64,000 nt of DNA, taken from the NCBI GenBank assembly GCA_022432975.1, contig CM039510.1:14402381-14466380 (forward strand), given 5' to 3'. The translations under genes were made by a program, and so were the position numbers. This stretch comes from Begonia masoniana. Lineage: Eukaryota > Streptophyta > Magnoliopsida > Cucurbitales > Begoniaceae. Of the stretch, positions 59,446-64,000 are shown piece by piece (position 1 is the stretch's first letter; the number at the start of each line of letters is the position of its first letter). Under the pieces are notes generated by a model. The model saw nothing but the letters and a program-made list of their open reading frames with translations. It was not told the origin of the DNA and did not search any database.

Positions 59446-61440
59446 TTTAACTTCGAGTATCATCCTTAGCTTGCTGAAAGTGTCATACTTAAGAGGCTTC
59501 GTAAAAATATCAGCAACTTGATAGTCACTCTTCACATACTTTACTTGCACTTCACTCTTTGCATTGCAGCCATGAAAAAAAATGATATCTCGTACCTATA
59601 TGCTAGCTTCTATCATGAAACACAGAATTCTTTGCCAATGCAATAGCTGATTTATGGTCAACAAAAATCTCTGTAATTTCTTCTTGTGGCATTTGTAAAT
59701 CCTTCAATAGTCTTCTTAGCCATATAACGTGACATATATACAAGATGTAGCTGCAATATATTCAGCTTCATAGGTGGATAGAGTCACAATTTGTTCTTTC
59801 TTTGAACTCCATGTAAAAGTTGTAGCACCCATGTAGAAAGCAAAATCGGTTGTGCTCTTTCGATCATGTGTGTCTCCACCACAATCGCTATCACTATATC
59901 CGACAAGTTTGAATTCATCAAAAAATGAATAAAGCAGGCAAAAATTAATTGTACCTTTGATATATTGAAGAATCTGGTTTGCCGCCTGAAAATGAGTAAT
60001 GGTTGGTGACTCCATTAATCGACTAACCAGTCTAACTCCAAAAGGAATATATGGTCTTGTGCAAGTTAAATACCTCAAACTTCCAACAAAGCTCTTGAAA
60101 GTTGTAGAATCAACTTTCTCTCCTTACTCCTTTGATAATTTTACTCCACATGCTACAAGAGTATTCACAGGTTGACAATTCTCCATCTTGAACTTTTTTA
60201 GAATTTATCTTGCAAAACCTTCTTGAAATATGAAAATACCATCATCTCTTTGATTGATCTCCATGACAAGATAGTATGACATTAGACCAATATCTGTCAT
60301 CTCAAATTCTTTGGTTATTGTTTGCTTGAATTCCTCGTACATACTCGGATTATTCCTCGTAAAAATTAAATCATCAATATATAAGCAAAAAAATAAGACA
60401 TCTTTATTTTGATGCACCTTAGCACATAGAGAGAGTTCTCATATGGGCATTTGATAAACTTATTTTCGATGAAGTACTTGTCTATTCGACTATTCCGTGC
60501 TCTTGGAGCTTGCTTCAGACCATACAATGTTTTCTTCAGCTTCAATACCTTGTCGTGATAACCCTTTCCAACATAGTCTTGAGGTTGTTCCATGTAAACC
60601 TGTTCTTCGAGAACTCCATTAAGAAATGCCGATTTTGACATCCATTTGATAAATTTTTCATCGCTTCTAAGCTTCTAGTGAAATAATCAACCGGATAGTT
60701 TCCAAATGGGGCAACGAGAGCAAATACTTCACCATAGTCAATACCTGGATGTTGACTATATCTTTTTGCCACTAACCTGGCTTTGTATTTCTCCACTTCT
60801 CCCTTTGCATTCTTTTTTTTTTAAGACTAACTTCACGCCAAAGGGCTTTTGGCCTTCCAAAATTGTTGCTAGCTCCCATGTCTCGTTTTTCTCAACTGTA
60901 GCAATCTCTTCATCCATGGAAATCCTCTATTTTTCATCTTTCACAGCTTCTTCAAATACTAAGGGCTTACATCAACATAGTGACAAAAGAGAGTTAGATC
61001 TTCACTTAGATTTTGTGCTCCCTTATAAAGATATTGAAAACTTCTCATACGGAGCTCTATTTCACTTGAGCTTCCACCTGAAGAAGATAAATGTGTATCT
61101 AATATTTTTGGTGATCTTGGAGATGTAGCGGGCTCTTGAACTTCGTTTTTTTGCTCCTCGTCAAAGAAATTAAAGAACTCATACCACTTTTTGTCTTCAT
61201 CAAACTCCACGTCTCTATTAATAATTCTGTTCCCAAGACTTGGGTCGTAAAACTTGTACTCTTTGGAGCGTTGATCATAACCGATAAAGATGTACTTTTT
61301 TTTTTATCATCAATCTTTGATCTATATTGACCTGGGACATGCACATAAGTGATGCTTCCAAACACTCTCAAATGGGAAGCACCTAGTTTTCTTCCACTCC
61401 ATGCTTCTTAAGATGTTTTGTCCCACAAGCTTCTTGTCAT
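59446..61440 (-). pseudogene. pol: Ty1/copia polyprotein remnant (integrase C-term, RT, RNase H)
   Basis: On the minus strand: integrase end (LRVFGSITYVHVPGQYRS near 61370), RT start ([18 protein letters not shown]), RT palm (TLYGLKQAPRA; FCLYIDDLIFTRN with the YIDD-type catalytic site near 60380), then RNase H-linked region (VGYSDSDCGGD, SKKEQIVTLSTYEAEY) and the tail LADIFTKPL-like part ending near 59446. Gag, protease and the integrase core are absent beyond 61440. Multiple frameshifts and stops make it inactive. The left end joins the purine tract and LTR normally. Confidence 0.88.
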
Positions 61441-61959
61441 GCATCTGTTGGATAGGTAGATAGCACAATCAACTACTTATGCTCATAACTATTTCGGCAT
61501 CTTCTTGGTTTTTAGCATACTTCTTGTCATATTGAGTGTAATATCCGGCCTGTACGGATTTTTGGAATTAATATATTATTCAATATTTTATTATATAAAG
61601 GCATTTTTGGTAAATATGTCAAATCAAGTCGGTTTTGCAAACGGAAAGCTTCATTACGACCCTAACGAATAATAAGAATTTTAGGGAAATTTGGAGAACT
61701 TTCGGAGTTATAACGCTATATTCCGAGTAATTACCTTTATCGTAATGAAAATGACGTTTTAGTAAAAATAGTAAACGAGGTCCGTTTTGTGAATGGACAG
61801 TTTTAATAAAGCCCTGGTGATAATTATGAGTTGTTGGCAAAATATGGAATTTTCGAGAATCCGAATCGTTGGACGATTAACGAAACGAACGACGAAACGA
61901 ATAGAATTAAGTGAGAAGGGCAAAATGGTAATTTGCAAAACCAATTTAATATAACATTA

Positions 61960-63108
61960 CAATTCTCTCTTTTCCCTCACATTTTCTTCTTCTCTCTGGC
62001 GTTCACGAACAGAGAAGAAACTTCTCTCTCGGCCGCCGACGCCGATCGACGATCCGACCTCCGTCCGACCTCCGTTCGTTCCGATTTCTTCACGGTTTCT
62101 TCTCCTCTCGCTATCCTAGGTATACAGCTTCGGTCTTTGAGCGTTTATTTCGAGTTTTACGGAGATTTAGTTAATTAGGGTTTCGATCGATTTTCGTTAA
62201 AAACGCGAATTAGGGTTCGTAATTAATAGGTTAGCCGTGATTAGATATATATTGAACGTATCAGACGTTATTGGACGAAAATAAACCAATTTGTGAAAAA
62301 GTATAAATTTGTGAATTTTCGAGTTTTCGGAAATAACTCGTCATTGGAATTTCAAGTATTCGAGCATTTAATAACGTTCTAAATACTTTGATTAGCTAAG
62401 TTAGAATTTAGGAAAAGTTCTTTAGTTAAGGTTTGAAATTTGGACGTTAATAGTTTAAATTGGTTTTAACGACGAATATCGTGTTTTTGTCTCAGACACA
62501 CGACTCCCGTGGACGAAGCTTGAGATTCAGCGCGCTCCAGGTAAGTCTCCGTGACTTACTCTGACCAATCGGTCTACACCATACTTCAATGTCGTATCGA
62601 GGATCCCTGAAGAGATGTTTGCTTTAAATTCGCTTTGGTTGGGTAGTTAGGTTTAAATTGTTGTAGGTTAGTTTAATTTCGGTCTTGATGGTATGCACGT
62701 TGTTTGTTTATCGCACGGTTATATTATGCACATATCTGTTCATGCATCACGTATTTCAAAGGTCATGAAAACGAATTTCTGCACGTATTTTAAGAAAATG
62801 AACGAACCTCTGTAATGAATGAATGTAATCTGTCTGTATCTGGTCATGCGAGATGGGGCTCAGGCACGGCTGTGCGTGTTGCAAGCGTGTACCGCCCCCC
62901 CTCTAGGTGGAAAGGGTAGTCCGACTGCTGGATAGGCCCTCTCCATTTAGTGGGTCGAGGTCTCGGTGACAATCTGTCTGTCTGTGACGTAATGAATCTG
63001 TAATCTGAATCTGTCATGCATGTTTTTTGAATGACATCTGCACGCATGCATCTGCATTTACGTAGCTTACTGAGATTTAATTATCTCATAGGTGTCTGTA
63101 TGGTGTAG
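61960..63108 (+). promoter_or_regulatory. Predicted spliced-leader cassette in LTR H
   Basis: A pyrimidine-rich leader precedes donor CCTAG|GTATAC at 62120. The intron 1 acceptor is GTCTCAG at 62495. Exon 2 is 62496-62540 (45 nt), ending CTCCAG. Intron 2 begins GTAAGT at 62541, has CGGTCTACACCATA about 30 nt in, GCTTACTGAG near 63065 and the acceptor GGTGTAG at 63108. Confidence 0.55.
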
Positions 63109-63572
63109 GTGATATCTTTGGTGACATCGAGCCAGGTGAGGACGATGTTTCTCCTCCTGACGTAGGTGGCAGCTAATGGATGATGGCCGTGGGAGTGCGC
63201 TGAGTAGTCGAGGCGCGATATGACCCGTGGGGATGTATGTATGGGCTCTGGGGTTATTTTGAGATGTTTTGAACTGATAATCGTATAGAGTATTTTAGGT
63301 TGTTTGAATCTGGATAGGAGTTAGAAAATATTTTGGTAATTGTATGTAAAACACTTTGGTTTAAACTGTTTTGATAAACGTTATGAAATGTTTTGATTCG
63401 TTTTGGGATTGGTACGGGTAAGCTCGGTTTTTAGAGCTATCCACGCAGTTGGACTTCGCCAAGTCCGCCGCCATACTATCGAGTTTAGAACACGTTTATG
63501 AGGGATTGAAGTCGTGAATTGATTGTGAATATTGATGAGTAAAATGAATGGGATATTAAAATGTGTACATTT

Positions 63573-63945
63573 GCTCTCTGGAATTGGATTCCAGAGAGGT
63601 GTTGTGTGAATGTTTGCTCTCTGGAAACCGGATTCCAGAGAGCTGAAATATGTTTTGCTCTCTGGAATTCCAGAGAGCAAAGTGTTAAACAAAAGCTGAA
63701 GGAAGAGAAGAAGGAAAGAAGGGGAAAAGGAAGAGGAGTCCGATCGCTTAAGGTGATCGCTGCTGGCTTATATCAGTGCAGCGATCGATCTCTGCCTTCA
63801 GCAGAGATCGATCGCTGCTTGGGAGAGGCAAGGGTGCGGCGATCGGTCTCTGCTGAAGGCAGAGATCGATCGCTGCCTTACCAATAAGGTGCGGCGATTG
63901 GTCTCTGCCTTCAGCAGAGATCGATCGCTGCCTTCGATGCTTCGA
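63573..63945 (+). repeat. Six tandem hairpins in LTR H tail
   Basis: Three CTCTCTGGAA palindromes (63573-63598, 63616-63643, and a perfect 22 bp one at 63657-63678) are followed by three GATCGATC hairpins. The first of these has perfect 18 bp arms, GCAGCGATCGATCTCTGC, around a CTTCA loop at 63778-63818. The others (about 63836-63877 and 63890-63932) have one or two mismatches, and the loop alternates between CTTCA and TGAAG. Confidence 0.9.
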
Positions 63946-64000
63946 GGGGTAGAATCCCAATTCTGCCCTCCCACTTTTCTGAATGGTTTTAATTGTTTAA

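Larger units (their letters stand above)
61537..64000 (+). mobile_element. LTR (solo or full element), family H, running off the window
   Basis: It begins TGTAATATCCGG inside the copia element. The expected target duplication would be TTGAG, but the right end lies outside the window. It has a CT-rich leader (61960-62115), predicted splice sites, a TTTTTAGAGCTATCCACGC motif also seen in LTR E, and a run of hairpins at 63570-63945. No coding sequence is visible yet. Confidence 0.82.

Overview
This window is repeat-rich nuclear DNA from a flowering plant, probably a eudicot. The evidence is Ty3/gypsy chromovirus and Ty1/copia coding remains, a Cassandra element with a 5S rRNA-like LTR, Mutator-like elements, a plant-type Helitron, and captured pieces of an MLO gene and a plastid-type RRM gene. 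I cannot name the species. I found no intact host protein gene, no tRNA gene and no functional rRNA gene. Nearly every long open frame is a transposon relic or an open frame in a tandem repeat.

Layout. 0-10.4 kb: an intact Cassandra TRIM (742-1545, TSD GGGAA), a 2.36 kb solo LTR of family A on the minus strand (1907-4263, TSD GAAAT), a Mutator-type MITE (5948-6611) and unclassified AT-rich DNA. 10.4-52.6 kb: one Helitron on the minus strand, with its RPA-like gene at 51.0-52.6 kb and its Rep/helicase gene running from about 46.8 kb down to 17.75 kb. It has been split by target-site-duplicating insertions. These are a rearranged gypsy copy (14775-17717), solo LTR C (17884-20185), a complete Tekay-type chromovirus (20498-32307, itself holding solo LTR A2 at 29347-31586), solo LTR D (33217-36395), a Pack-MULE with an MLO fragment (36866-38052), and solo LTR F (39216-45376) with solo LTR E inside it (40286-44489). 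A second Pack-MULE with a plastid RRM fragment (48526-50886, holding a chimeric Cassandra-like solo LTR) lies between the Rep and RPA parts. Solo LTR B (10431-13547) may sit beyond the Helitron 3' end. 52.8-58.5 kb: a Reina-like gypsy relic whose 3' LTR is split by a degenerate autonomous MULE (54516-58447). 59.0-61.5 kb: a minus-strand copia relic cut by LTR H, which starts at 61537 and runs off the window.

Most notable signal. The long LTRs (Tekay, A, B, C, D, E, H, and degenerate F) differ strongly in sequence but share one hidden plan. This is a pyrimidine-rich leader, a splice donor, an intron, a tiny exon of about 45-56 nt ending in CCAG or similar, a strong GTAAGT donor, a second intron with a conserved GGCCTACA box and a CTTACTRAGC branch-site-like motif, and a TGTAG acceptor. 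Beyond it, and before the LTR end, each family carries a structure-prone module: GGATGA/TCATCC minisatellites in some, GATCGATC palindromes or hairpins in others. This looks like a conserved spliced-leader cassette in LTRs followed by an exchangeable structured tail. It is inferred from sequence only.

Expression and function. The Tekay gag-pol is broken by several stops and frameshifts, and the Helitron, MULE, Reina and copia genes are also broken, so no element here looks autonomous now. The LTR promoters and splice signals could still be transcribed.
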